Assembly: GCF_014195505.1 (NCBI RefSeq)
Contig: NZ_JACIBV010000001.1
Coordinates: 4,340,001 to 4,404,000 of the forward strand
Direction of reading: 5' to 3'
Origin: Nonomuraea dietziae
GTDB lineage: Bacteria; Actinomycetota; Actinomycetes; Streptosporangiales; Streptosporangiaceae
DNA: 64,000 nt
Shown: one piece after another, positions 35,462 to 43,974 of the stretch
How the letters are laid out: every line of letters starts with the position of its first letter
Position numbering within the stretch: the first letter of the stretch is position 1
Notes under the pieces: model-generated
What the model was told of the DNA's origin: nothing
Seen by the model: the letters and a program-made list of their open reading frames with translations, nothing else
Databases searched by the model: none
Made by a program: the position numbers and the translations under genes

Positions 35462-36056
35462 CTAGAGGGAACTCTCCGCGCCGATGGTGGTGGAGTCGCC
35501 GTGTCCGGTGTGGACGACGGTCTCGGCGGGCAGCGACAGCAGCCGCGTTCTGATCGACTCCAGCAGCGTCTCCTTGGAGGAGAACGACCTGCCCGTCGCG
35601 CCGGGGCCCGCCGGAGAAGAGCGTGTCGCCGGTGAAGACCACGCCCAGCTCGGGCGCGTGCAGGCACACCGCGCCAGGGGCGTGCCCCGGCGTGTGGATC
35701 ACGCGCAGCTCGATGCCCCCGATCTTCAGCGAGGCGCCGTCCTCCAGCGGCGTGTACGGGACGGCGTCGCCGTAGTGCATCTCCCAGAGCACCTGGTCGG
35801 CCGGGTGCAGCAGGATCGGCGCGCCCGTCAGCTCGGCGAGCGGCGCGGCGGCGTTGATGTGGTCGTTGTGCGCGTGCGTGCAGACGATCGCGGTGACGCT
35901 CCTGCCGCCCACGCGCTCGGCGATCTTCTCGGCGGAGTGCGCGGCGTCGATGACGATGACCGAACGGGCGTCGCCCACCAGCCACACGTTGTTGTCGACC
36001 TCCCACGTGCCGCCGTCGAGCGAGAAGGTGCCCGAGGTGATGACCCTGTCAATCAC
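35462..36056 (-). pseudogene. MBL-fold metallo-hydrolase, frameshifted near the C-terminus
   Basis: The start GTG at 36056 overlaps the mscR stop. The beta-lactamase-fold motif CTHAHNDHINAAAPL is present, followed by HTPGHAPGAVCL and GVVFTGDTLFSGGP. Right after this the frame breaks: one extra base in the GGGGCCC at 35603-35609. Removing it restores GATGRSFSSKETLLESI ... VVHTGHGDSTTIGAE-stop, ending at 35462. In actinomycetes this gene pairs with mycothiol-dependent formaldehyde dehydrogenase and probably hydrolyses the S-formyl-mycothiol product (inference). Either a true mutation or a sequence error. Confidence 0.85.
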
Positions 36057-37138
36057 AGGACCACCACCGAGCGCAGGACCTCGCCGCGGTGCATGCGGGT
36101 GAACGCCTCCTCGACCTGGTCGAGGGCGATCTTCTCCGAGACGAACCTGTCGAGAGGGAGGCGTCCCTGCAGGAACAGGTCGATCAGCATGGGGAAGTCG
36201 CGGGAGGGCAGGCAGTCGCCGTACCAGGAGGACTTCAGCGAGCCTCCGCGCCCGAAGACGTCGAGCAGCGGCAGCTCCAGCGTCATCTCCGGGGTCGGCA
36301 CGCCGACCAGCACGACGGTGCCGGCCAGGTCGCGGGCGTAGAAGGCCTGCTTGTAGGTCTCGGGCCTGCCGACCGCCTCGATGACGACGTCGGCGCCGAA
36401 ACCGCCCGTGAGGTCGCGGACGGCCTCGACGGCGTCGGCCTGTGCGGAGTTCACCGTGTCGGTCGCGCCGAACTCGCGCGCCCACGCGAGCTTGCGGTCG
36501 TCCACGTCCACCGCGATGATCTTGGCGGCTCCCGCGAGCGAGGCGCCGAGGATGGCCGCGTCGCCGACGCCGCCGCAGCCGATGACGGCCACGCTGTCGC
36601 CCCGCGAGACGTTGCCGGTGTTGAGCGCCGCGCCGAGGCCCGCCATCACGCCACAGCCGAGCAGGCCGGCCACCTCGGGCGGCGCGTCGGCCGACACCTT
36701 CGTGCACTGCCCCGCGGCGACCAGCGTCTTCTCCGCGAACGCGCCGATGCCCAGGGCGGGGCTCAGCTCGGTGCCGTCCTCGAGCGTCATCTTCTGCGCG
36801 GCGTTGTGCGTGGCGAAGCAGTACCAGGGGCGTCCCCGCAGGCAGGCCCTGCACGAGCCGCAGACCGCGCGCCAGTTGAGGATCACGTAGTCGCCCGGCG
36901 CGAGGTCCTTCACCCCCTCGCCGACCGCCTCGACGACCCCCGCGGCCTCGTGCCCGAGCAGGAAGGGGAAGTCGTCGTTGATACCGCCCTCGCGGTAGTG
37001 AAGGTCGGTGTGGCATACCCCGCAGGCCTTCACGTTGACGACCGCTTCACCAGGGCCAGGATCCGGCACGAGAATGGTCTCCAGGGAGACCTGCTGACCC
37101 TTGCCACGAGCGACGACGCCTTGCACTTGGTACGGCAT
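36053..37138 (-). CDS. mscR: S-(hydroxymethyl)mycothiol dehydrogenase (mycothiol-dependent formaldehyde dehydrogenase)
   Basis: A 361-aa class III zinc alcohol dehydrogenase. I chose the ATG at 37138 (MPYQVQGVV) to match family starts; ATGs at 37147 and 37150 are possible. The catalytic zinc region is CGVCHTDLHYREGG and GHEAAGVVE. The structural zinc lobe is CGSCRACLRGRPWYC. The NAD-binding loop is VIGCGGVGDAA. The specific motif THNAAQKM fits the mycothiol enzyme rather than the glutathione type. It oxidises the formaldehyde-mycothiol adduct and also acts on S-nitrosomycothiol. Coupled with the MBL gene through a GTGA overlap. Confidence 0.92.
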   Translation of the reverse strand: MPYQVQGVVARGKGQQVSLETILVPDPGPGEAVVNVKACGVCHTDLHYREGGINDDFPFLLGHEAAGVVEAVGEGVKDLAPGDYVILNWRAVCGSCRACLRGRPWYCFATHNAAQKMTLEDGTELSPALGIGAFAEKTLVAAGQCTKVSADAPPEVAGLLGCGVMAGLGAALNTGNVSRGDSVAVIGCGGVGDAAILGASLAGAAKIIAVDVDDRKLAWAREFGATDTVNSAQADAVEAVRDLTGGFGADVVIEAVGRPETYKQAFYARDLAGTVVLVGVPTPEMTLELPLLDVFGRGGSLKSSWYGDCLPSRDFPMLIDLFLQGRLPLDRFVSEKIALDQVEEAFTRMHRGEVLRSVVVL

Positions 37139-37154
37139 GCCGTTCATCATCTGC

Positions 37155-38114
37155 TCAAGGCGCTGATTGCCGCAAGACATACGGCTGCACCACGCCGAGC
37201 CCTCTGGCCGGCCTGCGGCGGATCCTGTGCAGCTCGAAGCCGTCTCCCGCCAGCCCCTCCGCGAGATCGGCGTCGACCACGATGGTGCCGGGCCTGGCGA
37301 TGGCGGTCAGCCGCGCCGCCAGATTGACGGTGGTGCCGAAGACGTCGCCCATCACCGGCAGCACAGGTCCGTAGGCCATGCCGATGCGCAGCTCGCCGGT
37401 CTTGACGAGGTCGAGCGCGATCCTGGCGGCCTGCGCGGGGGTGGGCGCGGTGAACAGCACCTCGTCGCCCAGCGTCTTGACCAGCCTCGCGCCGTGGACG
37501 GCGACCACGTCGGCGGCGCGCGACTCGAAGCCCTCCACCAGCTCGGCCAGCTCGCGCTCGGAAAGCTCCCTGGACCTTCTGGTGAAGGAGACCAGGTCGG
37601 CGAAGCCCACGGCGAGCGAGACCCGGCTGGGCACGAGGTCGTCGTTGATGTCGGCGATCGCCAGCAGGCGCGTTCCCGCCGCGGCCAGCTGGGCCCGCCA
37701 GACGTGGATGAGCACGTGCTCGAAGTCGGGAAGCAGCTGCTGCGACGTCTCCAGGATCCTGGCGAGGTCGGCGTCGGAGGGCTGCACGTCGGGCGGCAGC
37801 ATCGCGCCGACCATGATCTCCGCCTGCCACTGGGCGAGCCTGGCGGTGGTCTGGCCGAGCGCCCTCGCCATGCGGATGACCGTGGGCTCGTCCAGCAGCC
37901 CGCTGTCGAGCATCTTGCGGACCCGCCGCAGCGCGACCACGTCGGCGTCGGAGAAGGCCACCGCGTCGTCGGCGAGCGTGGCGAACCCGAGGGCCCGCCA
38001 GATCCGCTCGGCCAGCTCCTGCGACACGCCCGCCTCCGCGGCGACCTCTCCCCTGGTGTGGTGGGCGGGGGTGCCGACGAGCAGCCGCTCGATCTCCTCG
38101 GCCGTCGGCCTCAT
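37155..38114 (-). CDS. Class III adenylate/guanylate cyclase
   Basis: A 319-aa soluble protein. The start at 38114 (MRPTAEEIERLL) is preferred over 38144. Residues about 1-100 contain a MerR-like or helical sensor segment (RVRKMLDSGLLDEPTVIRMARAL). The catalytic CHD domain begins VGFADLVSFTRRSRELS, with the metal-binding Asp in FADLVSF, and continues VKTLGDEVLFTAP (second metal and base contact) and GDVFGTTVNLAARL (transition-state Asn/Arg region). No membrane segment. It sits between the PH-domain gene and mscR on one strand. It makes cAMP most likely, though GTP use cannot be excluded. Confidence 0.9.
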   Translation of the reverse strand: MRPTAEEIERLLVGTPAHHTRGEVAAEAGVSQELAERIWRALGFATLADDAVAFSDADVVALRRVRKMLDSGLLDEPTVIRMARALGQTTARLAQWQAEIMVGAMLPPDVQPSDADLARILETSQQLLPDFEHVLIHVWRAQLAAAGTRLLAIADINDDLVPSRVSLAVGFADLVSFTRRSRELSERELAELVEGFESRAADVVAVHGARLVKTLGDEVLFTAPTPAQAARIALDLVKTGELRIGMAYGPVLPVMGDVFGTTVNLAARLTAIARPGTIVVDADLAEGLAGDGFELHRIRRRPARGLGVVQPYVLRQSAP

Positions 38115-38124
38115 GCTGGGGAGA

Positions 38125-38637
38125 CTACCTTCCGTCGACGGCACCGTCGGAGACGTCCTCCACTGCGCGGAACAGCTCGGCCCGCACGTCCTGGATCCTG
38201 GGGATGTCGCGCAGGGCGAGCTGGCCCTGGTCGCTGGCCGACTCGACGGTCAGCGTGCCGCAGCCCAGCATGCGCTCGGTGAAGGACTGGTCGGAGCTGA
38301 CCGAGTTGACCTTGGTGAGCGGGATCTCGTCGGTCGACTTGTTCAGCACGCCGGTGCTGATGGTGAAGCGGTGCGTGGTGAGCACGTAGCCGGTGTTCTT
38401 CCACTGCAGGTAGGGGACGAACGACCAGATCGTCAGCAGGATGACCGCGATCACGACGGACGCGGCCCTGCCGTAGAAGGCGTACTCCCAGTCGCCGGGG
38501 ATGAGGTACAGGGCGGCGCCCATGGCGGCGAGGATGAGGACGAGCGCGACGGCGGGGCCGATGAGCCGCTTCCAGTGCGGGTTGAACGACCTGATGCGCC
38601 GCTCGCCCTGGGTCAGATGGTGATCCGGGAGAGTCAT
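38125..38637 (-). CDS. Bacterial PH-domain (bPH2/YdbS-like) membrane protein
   Basis: A 170-aa protein with two membrane segments (LIGPAVALVLILAAMGAALYLI and AASVVIAVILLTIWSFV) followed by a PH-like domain (YVLTTHRFTISTGVLNKSTDEIPL, then TKVNSVSSDQSFTERMLGCG). This is the usual bPH_2 architecture. Such proteins are membrane-anchored and poorly understood. It lies 10 nt upstream of the cyclase gene, so it is likely co-transcribed. Confidence 0.85.
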   Translation of the reverse strand: MTLPDHHLTQGERRIRSFNPHWKRLIGPAVALVLILAAMGAALYLIPGDWEYAFYGRAASVVIAVILLTIWSFVPYLQWKNTGYVLTTHRFTISTGVLNKSTDEIPLTKVNSVSSDQSFTERMLGCGTLTVESASDQGQLALRDIPRIQDVRAELFRAVEDVSDGAVDGR

Positions 38638-38767
38638 GGCCCAAATCGTGGCACGCAGGCCGGGTGAACGCCACGGAGAAGGGGGATCAGAGCGTGTACT
38701 CCTCGCCGCGGGGGCCGCCTGCTCCTCGTCGGCTCCCGCGGACCGATGGGCCTCGGGCGAAGCCGAG

Positions 38768-39649
38768 TCAATGCTGAGATGACGGGCGGACGTGGACCAC
38801 GTCGCCCGCGTTGAGCGTCCGGTCGCCGACCTGGAGGTGGCCGGACGCGTCGACGCCGGCCGCCACGCCCGTCAGGAAGCGGCCGCCCGGCAGCTCCACC
38901 CGCACCTCGCGGCCGATGGTGGCGCTGGAGGCCTGGTAGGCGGCGCGCAGCCCGCAGGCGTCGGCGTCGCCGTCCGCGCTCTGCCATTCGCGGTAGTGGC
39001 TCTCGATCTCCCTGAGGATGGCCCTGATCAGCGGGTCGCGGTCGGTCGCGCGGGCGCGCTCGTCGAGGGAGTGCCGCTCGTCGCCCGCCGCCGGCCTGCC
39101 GTTCTTCGCCCTGCCGTCGTGCTCGATCGCGATCGAGGTGGCGGTGTCGACGGGCAGTTCGTCGGGGCGGAGCGAGACGTTCAGCCCCATGCCGACCACC
39201 ACCGCGCCGTCCTCGGCCCGCTCGGCCAGGATTCCCGCGAGCTTCCGCTCGCCGACCAGCAGGTCGTTCGGCCACTTCAGCCGCACGTCGATCTCGGCGA
39301 CCCGCCGTACGGCCGAGGCCGCCGCCACGCCGAACAGCAGCGGCAGCCAGCCCTGCCTGGCGACGGGCACCTCGGGGCGCAGCAGCACGGAGAATGTCAG
39401 CCCCGAGCGGGGCGGCGCGGTCCACGCCCTGCCGAGCCTGCCGCGGCCGGCGAACTGCGCCTCCGCGATCAGCACCGCCCCCTCACCCTCGCCCGCCCTG
39501 GCACGCTCGGCGAGGTCGGCGTTGGTGGAGCCCGCGCGGTCGACGACGGTGACACCGGACCACAGTCCGCCGGGTCTGACCAGCGCGCGGCTCAGCGCCG
39601 CCTGGTTCAGCGGCGGGCGGTCGAGGTCGGTGAAGGGTGATTCGGACAC
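38768..39649 (-). CDS. birA: Biotin-[acetyl-CoA carboxylase] ligase
   Basis: A 293-aa biotin protein ligase, lacking the N-terminal DNA-binding domain of E. coli BirA. The GTG at 39649 gives VSESPFTDLDRPPLN. The catalytic loop GRGRLGRAW and the KWPNDLL biotin/AMP site are present; VGMGLNVS is the central strand. The C-terminal SH3-like domain follows (GREVRVELPGGRFLTG). It activates biotin with ATP and attaches it to acyl-CoA carboxylase subunits. Divergent from fdhD. Confidence 0.94.
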   Translation of the reverse strand: MSESPFTDLDRPPLNQAALSRALVRPGGLWSGVTVVDRAGSTNADLAERARAGEGEGAVLIAEAQFAGRGRLGRAWTAPPRSGLTFSVLLRPEVPVARQGWLPLLFGVAAASAVRRVAEIDVRLKWPNDLLVGERKLAGILAERAEDGAVVVGMGLNVSLRPDELPVDTATSIAIEHDGRAKNGRPAAGDERHSLDERARATDRDPLIRAILREIESHYREWQSADGDADACGLRAAYQASSATIGREVRVELPGGRFLTGVAAGVDASGHLQVGDRTLNAGDVVHVRPSSQH

Positions 39650-39759
39650 CCTTCCATCCTCCCCCAGAACGCCACCGCCCGCGGCCCGCGGCACCCGGCC
39701 ACGACGCCGTCGTCACCCGTGGAAGAGCCGGCGAGCGACCCGGCCGTAGGCTACGAGAG

Positions 39760-40593
39760 GTGACCACCCCAACCACACGGGCACGAATCACCGAGATCAC
39801 CGGAAACGTCGCCAGAGAGCGCAGCGACCACCTCGCCACCGAGGAGCCGCTGGAGATCCGCCTCACCGGCGCCGGCGGGCCCCAGCGCAGGACCGTGGCG
39901 ATCACCATGCGCACCCCTGGGCACGACTTCGAACTGGCGGCGGGCTTCCTCCACGGGGAGGGCATCGCGGCGCCGGGCGCGATCAGGGCCATCGGCTACT
40001 GCACCGACGAGGACGTGACGCCCGAGGCCCGCTACAACACCGTGACGGTCGCGCTGGACGGCCCGATCCCCGAGCTGCCGACCCTTGACAGGCACTTCCT
40101 CACCTCGAGCGCCTGCGGGGTCTGCGGCTCGGCCAGCCTGGACGCGCTGCGCGACCGCTGCGTCCCCGTGCCCGAGGGCGAGCTCTCGCTCTCCCCCGAG
40201 GTGTTGTACGGCCTGCCGTACAGGCTGAGGGAGGGGCAGGGCGTGTTCGGCAAGACGGGCGGCCTGCACGCGGCGGGCCTGTTCACCGGCGAAGGCGAGC
40301 CGCTCGCGGTACGCGAGGACGTCGGCAGGCACAACGCCGTGGACAAGCTCGTGGGGTGGGCCTCGCTGAACCAGCGGCTCCCGCTGCGCGACCACGTGCT
40401 GATGGTCAGCGGCAGGGCCAGCTACGAGATCATGCAGAAGGCGCTGGCGGCGGGGATCGCCGTCGTGTGCGCGGTGTCGGCGCCGTCGTCGCTGGCGGTG
40501 GAGGTGGCCAGGGAGTTCGGGATGACGCTGGTCGGCTTCCTGCGCGAGGAGCGCTGCAACATCTACGCGGGCAGGGAGCGCATCAAGGTATAG
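39760..40593 (+). CDS. fdhD: FdhD, formate dehydrogenase sulfurtransferase
   Basis: A 277-aa FdhD protein, which passes sulfur from IscS to the molybdenum cofactor of formate dehydrogenase. The GTG at 39760 gives VTTPTTRARITEITG. Family motifs are GHDFELAAGFLHGEGI, SSACGVCGSAS (the mobile Cys pair), GGLHAAGLFTGEGE, REDVGRHNAVDKLVG and SGRASYEIMQKAL. No formate dehydrogenase gene is adjacent, so its target lies elsewhere. Divergent from birA. Confidence 0.95.
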   Translation: MTTPTTRARITEITGNVARERSDHLATEEPLEIRLTGAGGPQRRTVAITMRTPGHDFELAAGFLHGEGIAAPGAIRAIGYCTDEDVTPEARYNTVTVALDGPIPELPTLDRHFLTSSACGVCGSASLDALRDRCVPVPEGELSLSPEVLYGLPYRLREGQGVFGKTGGLHAAGLFTGEGEPLAVREDVGRHNAVDKLVGWASLNQRLPLRDHVLMVSGRASYEIMQKALAAGIAVVCAVSAPSSLAVEVAREFGMTLVGFLREERCNIYAGRERIKV

Positions 40594-40694
40594 CGAGCGG
40601 GCCTGGAATCACTGCGGATTCTCTCTTCAGCAGAAAGATCGTGTCATGTATCTTCGTGAAGTCATCGAAGAAAAGTTTCACGTGAGGAGATGCA

Positions 40695-41111
40695 GTGGGC
40701 AAGAAGCTTCACGCGCTGGTCCTGCCGATGGCCGTCGTCGCACTGTCCGCCCTGCCGACCGTTCCCGCCCATGCCGCCACCGGCTACGACCGCTGCAATG
40801 AGGGCTACTACTGCATGTTCTCCGGCCTCGACGGCACGGGCGACATCATCCAGATCCGCGTCAGCACGCCCGACCTGGCGGCGCTGAACATGGACGACAG
40901 AGCCAAGTCCGACTGGAACAGGACGGACTTCGTCATCCACCTCTACTCCGAGGCCAACTACGAGGGCTGCTCGGCCGGGACCAGCCCCCGCGGCAAGGGC
41001 AACTTCTTCACCACCTTCCGCGACTTCTTCAGCTCGGTGCGCATCGGCGGGCCGAACGGGCCCTCCTGTGGCACCACCGACCCCGAGTTCCGCGTGAAGG
41101 CCCACGCCTGA
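40695..41111 (+). CDS. Secreted small protein, peptidase-inhibitor I36 / crystallin-like
   Basis: A 138-aa protein with a signal peptide (HALVLPMAVVALSALPTVPAHA, cleavage after AHA). The start is the GTG at 40695 with GAGGAGA upstream. The mature part begins GYDRCNEGYYCMFSGLDGTG and has four Cys (two near the start, then EGCSAGT and GPSCGT), a pattern of the I36 peptidase-inhibitor or beta/gamma-crystallin-like proteins of streptomycetes. Target protease unknown. Preceded by about 100 bp with an AT-rich promoter region, and followed by a terminator. Confidence 0.78.
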   Translation: MGKKLHALVLPMAVVALSALPTVPAHAATGYDRCNEGYYCMFSGLDGTGDIIQIRVSTPDLAALNMDDRAKSDWNRTDFVIHLYSEANYEGCSAGTSPRGKGNFFTTFRDFFSSVRIGGPNGPSCGTTDPEFRVKAHA

Positions 41112-41127
41112 CGTCAGCACTGAACGG

Positions 41128-41164
41128 CCCGGCATCGCGAGGCGGTGCCGGGTCTTCGCTTTTC
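41128..41164 (+). terminator. Rho-independent terminator
   Basis: CCCGGCATCGC pairs with GCGGTGCCGGG (one mismatch) around a GAG loop, then TCTTCGCTTTTC. It follows the stop at 41111. Confidence 0.75.
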
Positions 41165-41170
41165 TCCTAT

Positions 41171-41236
41171 TGGAACGCTCCAGTCAGTGGAATGAAGTAT
41201 TCCGTTCTGCTATTCTGGAACAGAACAAACCGTTCC
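41171..41236 (+). promoter_or_regulatory. Cluster of dyads upstream of the MFS gene, candidate TetR-type operator
   Basis: Three inverted repeats lie just before the MFS start: TGGA-acgc-TCCA (41171-41182), GGAAT-gaagt-ATTCC (41189-41203) and GGAAC-N10-GTTCC (41217-41236). The half-site GGAAC/GTTCC recurs. Local AT content is higher than in the flanks, as for a promoter. No regulator gene is adjacent. Confidence 0.5.
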
Positions 41237-41254
41237 GATTGCAGGAGGCCAGCG

Positions 41255-42667
41255 GTGACCGTTCTCGACACCCGCCCCACGGTGGCGACACCCCAGCAGC
41301 CCGTCGCCTACAGGCGGCGCTGGCCCGCGCTGTTCGTCATCCTCGCCGGCTCGGTCATGGAGCTGCTCGACGCCACCGTCACCCACATCGCGGGTCCGAC
41401 CATGCGGACCGAGCTCGGCGGCGGCACCTCGCTGATCCAGTGGCTCGGCGCCGCCTACACCCTCGCCATGACCGCGGGGCTGCTGACCGGCGGCAGGCTC
41501 GGCGACATCGTCGGCCGCAAGCGGATGTTCCTCATCGGGGTCGTCGGCTTCACGATCGGCTCGCTGTTCTGCGCCGTCGCGGTCTCACCCGAGACCATGA
41601 TCGCCGCCAGGGTCGTCCAGGGCCTGTTCGGCGCGGCGATGATCCCGCAGGGGCTCGGTCTGATGAAGGAGATGTTCCCTCCCAAGGAGCTGCAGGCGGC
41701 GTTCGGGCTGTTCGGGCCGGTCATGGGCCTGTCCGCGATCGGTGGCCCGATCCTGGCGGGCTGGCTGGTCAGCGCCGACCTGTTCGGCACCGGCTGGCGG
41801 ATGATCTTCCTGATCAACCTCCCGATCGGCGTCGCCGCGGTGCTGGCGGCGGCCCGCTTCCTGCCCTCCTCGCCTCCGGCCGGCGGCGTCAGGCTCGACC
41901 TGCCGGGCGCGGCCCTCGCCTCCCTCGGCACCGTTCTGATCGTCTTCCCGCTGGTCCAGGGCGGCGAGCACGGCTGGCCGCTCTGGTCGTTCGCGATGAT
42001 GGCCGCCTCGGCCGTGACCTTCGCCTGCTTCGTCGCCTACGAGAAGCGCCGTGACCGTGACCCGCTGATCGCCCCCTCGCTGTTCCGCAAGCCCGCGTTC
42101 GTCTCAGGCCTGGCGGTCGGCGCCATCTACTTCGCCGCGTTCGGCGGCGTGCTGCTGGTGATCGGCCTCTACACCCAGCTCGGCCTCGGCTACTCGCCGC
42201 TGAAGGCGGCGCTGACCGGCGTGCCGTCCTCGCTCGGGATGATCGCCGGCATGGGGATCGCCCAGGCCACCCAGAAGTACGGACGCAGGGTCCTGCTGGC
42301 CGGCGCGGTCGTCATGGGCACGGCGGTGCTCGCCCTGCTCGTCGTCGCCGAGCCGGGCGTGACCCCGTGGCAGCTGGCCCCCGCGCTCGTCTTCGTCGGC
42401 CTCGGCAGCGGGCTGATCATGGGCCCCTACTTCACCATCGTGATGGCCGCGGTCGATCCCCAGGAGACCGGCTCGGCCTCCGGCGCCCTCACCGCGATCC
42501 AGCAGGTCGGCAACGCGCTCGGCCTGGCCGTCCTCGGCACCGTCTACTTCGGCACCGGCAGCGTGGAGATCACTCTCGCGGTGGCCGCCGCGATGGTCGC
42601 GGCGACCTTCGTGGTCGGGCTGATGCTGCCCCGGCAGGGCAGCACCGACACCGAGTTCGTGCACTGA
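41255..42667 (+). CDS. MFS drug-efflux transporter (DHA2/EmrB-QacA type)
   Basis: A 470-aa transporter with about 12-14 membrane segments. The GTG at 41255 has GCAGGAGG 6 nt upstream. Family motifs: ELLDATVTHIAGPTM in the first segment, GGRLGDIVGRKRMF (motif A) in the first loop, and GPVMGLSAIGGPILAGWLV (motif C) in the fifth segment. These mark drug/H+ antiporters. Substrate unknown. The dyad cluster upstream suggests repression by a TetR-like protein encoded elsewhere. Confidence 0.9.
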   Translation: MTVLDTRPTVATPQQPVAYRRRWPALFVILAGSVMELLDATVTHIAGPTMRTELGGGTSLIQWLGAAYTLAMTAGLLTGGRLGDIVGRKRMFLIGVVGFTIGSLFCAVAVSPETMIAARVVQGLFGAAMIPQGLGLMKEMFPPKELQAAFGLFGPVMGLSAIGGPILAGWLVSADLFGTGWRMIFLINLPIGVAAVLAAARFLPSSPPAGGVRLDLPGAALASLGTVLIVFPLVQGGEHGWPLWSFAMMAASAVTFACFVAYEKRRDRDPLIAPSLFRKPAFVSGLAVGAIYFAAFGGVLLVIGLYTQLGLGYSPLKAALTGVPSSLGMIAGMGIAQATQKYGRRVLLAGAVVMGTAVLALLVVAEPGVTPWQLAPALVFVGLGSGLIMGPYFTIVMAAVDPQETGSASGALTAIQQVGNALGLAVLGTVYFGTGSVEITLAVAAAMVAATFVVGLMLPRQGSTDTEFVH

Positions 42668-42686
42668 GTTCGTGCACTGACCGTCC

Positions 42687-42725
42687 GAGACCTCGGGACG
42701 CCGATCGGCGGCGTCCCGGGGTCTC
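42687..42725 (+). terminator. Strong terminator hairpin after the MFS gene
   Basis: GAGACC-t-CGGGACGCC pairs with GGCGTCCCG-g-GGTCTC, about 15 bp with one internal mismatch. It lies 19 nt after the MFS stop; there is no clear T-tract. Confidence 0.6.
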
Positions 42726-42828
42726 GTGCTGCCGGGCCTTCTCCGGCGGGAAAGAGCGACTTTGGTCGGATGCGGATGCGTCCGAGGTTCGATGTGGGCG
42801 AGGTCCGCCGATCTCTAGCGTCGGGGAC

Positions 42829-43974
42829 ATGACGCAGACTCAGGCGCCTCCAGCGACGCGCATCCACGAGATCGACGCCGTCAGGGGCTTCGCGCTCGGG
42901 GGCATCCTCGTGGCGAACATCGGCTTCTTCGCCGACCCCGGCTACGCCACGGGCTCCGGCGTGATGCCCATCACCGAGGGCCCTGTCGCCCTCGTGGTCA
43001 GCACCCTCGTGCTGACCAAGTTCTACGTCATCTTCTCCTTCCTGTTCGGCTACTCCTTCACCCTGCAGATGCGCTCATGGGGCGACAGGGTCAAGGGCAG
43101 GATGCTGCGCCGCTGCCTCGCGCTGTTCACCCTGGGCGTGCTGCAGGGCTTCCTGCTGTGGATCGGCGACATCCTCACCCTCTACGCCGCGCTCGGCCTG
43201 ATCCTGCTGGCCATGCGCAACGTCAGGCCGAAGACCGCCGTGGTGACGGGCTCGGTCATCATCGCGGTCACGTCGCTGCTGTGGCTCGCGCTCGCGGCGC
43301 TGACCCTGCTCGACCCCAGCGCGGGCGGCGCGACCGCCGCCGATCCCGCCGCGGCGGCGCGGGCGCAGGCCCTGGTGACGGGCGGCCCGCTCGACTTCCT
43401 CACCTTCCAGGCCGAGACCTACCCGGGGCTGGCCCTGTTCGTCTGGCTCGGCCAGGGCCCGATGGCGATGGCGCTGTTCCTGTTCGGGCTGGCCGCGGGC
43501 AAGTCGCGGCTGTTCGAGGAGCCCGAGCGCTGGGCTCGTCTGATCCCCCGCGTCCAGGTGCTGGGGTTCGGGATCGGCCTGCCCGCCGCCGCCTTCTTCA
43601 CCTGGTCGAGCACGTCGAACGGCGGCTGGCAGCTGGTCGGGCTCGCCGTCAACAACGTGACCTCACTGCTGCTGGCCGCCGCCTACGTGGTCACGCTGCT
43701 CCAACTGGTCAGGAGGGTGCCCGCCGTCGGCGCCGCCCTCTCACCCGCGGGCAGGGCGGCCGCCTCCAACTACATCGGGCAGTCGGTGCTGATGTGCCTG
43801 GTCTTCACCGGCTACGGCCTGGCGCTCGCCGGCAGCTTGCCACCGCTCGCGGTGATGGGCGTGGCCGCGCTCATCTTCACGCTGCTGCTCACGCTGAGCG
43901 CCTGGTGGATGCGCGGCCACCGCTACGGCCCGATCGAGTACGGCCTGCGCCGCGTCACAAATCTTTCCGCATGA
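42829..43974 (+). CDS. DUF418 domain membrane protein
   Basis: A 381-aa protein with about eight membrane segments. The start ATG at 42829 gives MTQTQAPPATRIHEIDAVRG; the HEIDAVRGFALGGILVANI region is the typical DUF418 N-terminus (RIxxLDxLRGxAxxGI). The C-terminal part (AALSPAGRAAASNYIGQSVL ... MRGHRYGPIEYGLRR) is the DUF418 domain, with the conserved WLxxFxxGPxEWxxR-type ending. Family members are membrane proteins of unclear function, some related to acyltransferases. Its 3' end overlaps the convergent GNAT gene by 20 nt. Confidence 0.88.
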   Translation: MTQTQAPPATRIHEIDAVRGFALGGILVANIGFFADPGYATGSGVMPITEGPVALVVSTLVLTKFYVIFSFLFGYSFTLQMRSWGDRVKGRMLRRCLALFTLGVLQGFLLWIGDILTLYAALGLILLAMRNVRPKTAVVTGSVIIAVTSLLWLALAALTLLDPSAGGATAADPAAAARAQALVTGGPLDFLTFQAETYPGLALFVWLGQGPMAMALFLFGLAAGKSRLFEEPERWARLIPRVQVLGFGIGLPAAAFFTWSSTSNGGWQLVGLAVNNVTSLLLAAAYVVTLLQLVRRVPAVGAALSPAGRAAASNYIGQSVLMCLVFTGYGLALAGSLPPLAVMGVAALIFTLLLTLSAWWMRGHRYGPIEYGLRRVTNLSA

